This document shows, one piece after another, positions 62,618 through 64,000 of a stretch of DNA of 64,000 nt. The position numbers and the translations under genes are program-made. Every line of letters begins with the position of its first letter. The stretch's first letter is position 1. The stretch lies in the NCBI RefSeq assembly GCF_000741165.1, contig NZ_JGYN01000001.1:4141-68140 (forward strand), written 5' to 3'. The notes under the pieces are model-generated. The model ran no database searches, had not been told where the DNA came from, and saw nothing but the letters and a program-made list of their open reading frames with translations. The stretch is from Bifidobacterium biavatii DSM 23969 (GTDB lineage Bacteria > Actinomycetota > Actinomycetes > Actinomycetales > Bifidobacteriaceae).

Positions 62618-63996
62618 TCAGCGCAGGAAGTCCGGGATGTCGAGATCGCCCGGATCGTTGGGCGAGACGATCTGATGCTCGTACGTGTCATCGTAACGCG
62701 GCTGGGGCTGCTGCGGCACGTACTGGAACGGCTGGGCCTGCTGCGGCTGTTGCTGGACGGGCTGCTGCGCCGGCTGGACCGGCTGGACCGACGGAATGAT
62801 CGGCGTCGGCTGCGAAACCGGTTGCTGGACGGGCGCAGTCTGGGCAGGCTGCGGATTCGTCGACTGCGGCTGGACCGGCTGGGTCGGCTGCTGCGCCGGC
62901 TGGGCGGCGAAGAACGGACGGGACGTCGCAGCCGGGGCAGCATGCTGCTGGGCCGGCTTGACGGCCGGGTTCGGGGATGTGAGGATGGTCGGTCCCTTGG
63001 ACTTGGCCGGTTCCTCAGCCACCGGAGCCTTGGACTTCGGGTCGAAGCCGGCAGCGATGACGGTGACGCGCACTTCGTCGCCGTAGGCGTCGTTGAGCGC
63101 GAGACCCCAAATGATCTGCGCTTCGGGGTGGATGGCCTTGCGCACGAGCTCGACGGCGGACGCGGCCTCCTGCAGGCCGAGGTCGGTCGGGCCGGCGATG
63201 TTGACCAGCGCGCCGTGCGCGCCTTCGATGCTTTCCTCAAGCAGCGGCGAGCTGATGGCGATTTCCGCGGCCTGGGTGGCGCGGTCCTCCCCCCGCGCCG
63301 AGCCGATGCCGAATAGCGCGGTGCCGGCGCCGCGCAGGATGGCGGTGACGTCGGAGAAGTCGACGTGGATGTAGGACTGCATCGTGATCAGGTCGGTGAT
63401 GCCCTGCACACCCGCGAGCAGCGCGGTGTCGGCGGTCTTGAACGCGTCGACGATGCCGATGGTGCGGTCGGACAGCTCAAGCAGGCGGTCGTTCGGAATG
63501 ACGATGAGCGCGTCGACTTCCTTGCGCAGGTTCTCGATGCCGAGCGCGGCGGACGAGGAGCGCTGCGGGCCTTCGAAGGAGAACGGGCGGGTGACGACGG
63601 CGATGGTGAGCGCACCCTGCTGGTGCGCGGCCTTCGCGACGATCGGGCTGGCGCCGGTGCCGGTGCCGCCGCCTTCGCCGCAGGTCACGAACACCATGTC
63701 GGCGCCCTTGAGCGCCTCCTCGATGTCGGACTGGTGGTCCTGCGCGGCCTTCGCGCCCTTCTCCGGGTCGCGCCGGCGCCGAGGCCACGGCTGGTGTTGT
63801 CGGAAAGGGAAATCTTCACGTCGGCGTCCGAACGCAGCAAATCCTTCGCGTCGGTGTTCACTGCGACGAACTCAACGTTCTGCAGTCCTTCGGCGATCAT
63901 GCGGTTGACGGCGTTGCCGCCTGCTCCGCCGACGCCAACGACCTTGATGTTGGTTTTGTCGTTGAACTGCTCAGTCTGGGCGATTTCGCTCACCAT
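62618..63996 (-). CDS. ftsZ: Cell division GTPase FtsZ, reading frame broken by an apparent 1-base deletion
   Basis: FtsZ polymerises into the Z ring. Residues 1-76 read normally (KVVGVGGAGGNAVNRMI, FVAVNTDAKDL, NTSRGLGAGA). The frame then shifts, and the family sequence resumes one base out with the tubulin signature GGGTGTGASPIVA. Adding one G beside 63770 restores ADPEKGAKAAQDHQ and joins the halves. The rest is intact: T7 loop, a long Gln/Pro/Ala-rich linker of about 100 residues, and the C-terminal tail DLDIPDFLR that binds SepF. As ftsZ is essential, a sequencing error is likelier than a pseudogene. The start is ATG 63996 or the GTG three bases later. Confidence 0.93.
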
Positions 63997-64000
63997 TGTC

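Noticed and set aside
62618..63697. Treating the two ftsZ fragments as two genes or a pseudogene
   Set aside because: They join perfectly with one added base, and ftsZ is essential with all downstream motifs preserved.

Overview
The window looks like one contiguous chromosomal stretch of a high-GC Gram-positive bacterium, very probably a Bifidobacterium or close relative. Supporting signs are the dcw cluster order (mraZ, rsmH, ftsL, ftsI, a MurE-like gene, murF, mraY, murD, ftsW, murG, murC), a Wag31-type DivIVA, LexA next to a LysM gene with actinobacterial SOS boxes, a HelD-type helicase, and ldh. Genus and species are inference from gene content and order. I see no rRNA, tRNA, CRISPR array, prophage or insertion sequence.

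Layout. 1-13.3 kb: the dcw cluster on the minus strand, reading from mraZ at 13.3 kb to a murC cut by the window edge. A four-copy MraZ operator lies in front of it. 13.6-17.2 kb: helD-like helicase and serA on the plus strand. 17.2-19.1 kb: nrdR and a LysM protein (minus) divergent from lexA (plus), with four SOS boxes between. 19.2-24.1 kb: CDF metal exporter, L-lactate dehydrogenase, HflX GTPase and a small methyltransferase. 24.1-33.7 kb: HrpA helicase, a membrane-anchored lysozyme-like protein, an MFS exporter with glutamine synthetase, and a DUF2252 protein. 34.0-39.7 kb: a histidine operon, hisD-hisC-hisB-(acidic unknown)-hisH-hisA. 39.9-54.1 kb is the most accessory-looking part: FGGY sugar kinase, GNAT acetyltransferase, a class III aminotransferase next to a complete potABCD polyamine-type ABC transporter and a divergent Lrp/AsnC regulator, oleate hydratase, YhbY, an amidohydrolase and an aldo/keto reductase. 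54.2-64.0 kb: dnaE, a small proline-rich membrane protein, and a division block (rluD, lspA, divIVA, yggT, sepF, ftsZ).

How the genes work together. Both ends of the window serve cell-wall synthesis and division: precursor ligases, flippase-side enzymes and septal synthase at one end, the Z-ring (FtsZ, SepF) and polar scaffold (DivIVA) at the other. The lexA/LysM pair probably couples DNA damage to a division brake. The aminotransferase/Pot/Lrp group could form a polyamine or amine uptake and transamination module.

Two essential genes, rsmH and ftsZ, each appear to lack one base, so the assembly probably carries single-base errors. The MurE-like gene in the dcw cluster has lost its ATP-binding loop. 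Several intergenic regions hold elaborate hairpin elements, paired operators or DnaA boxes that are not explained by the genes alone.
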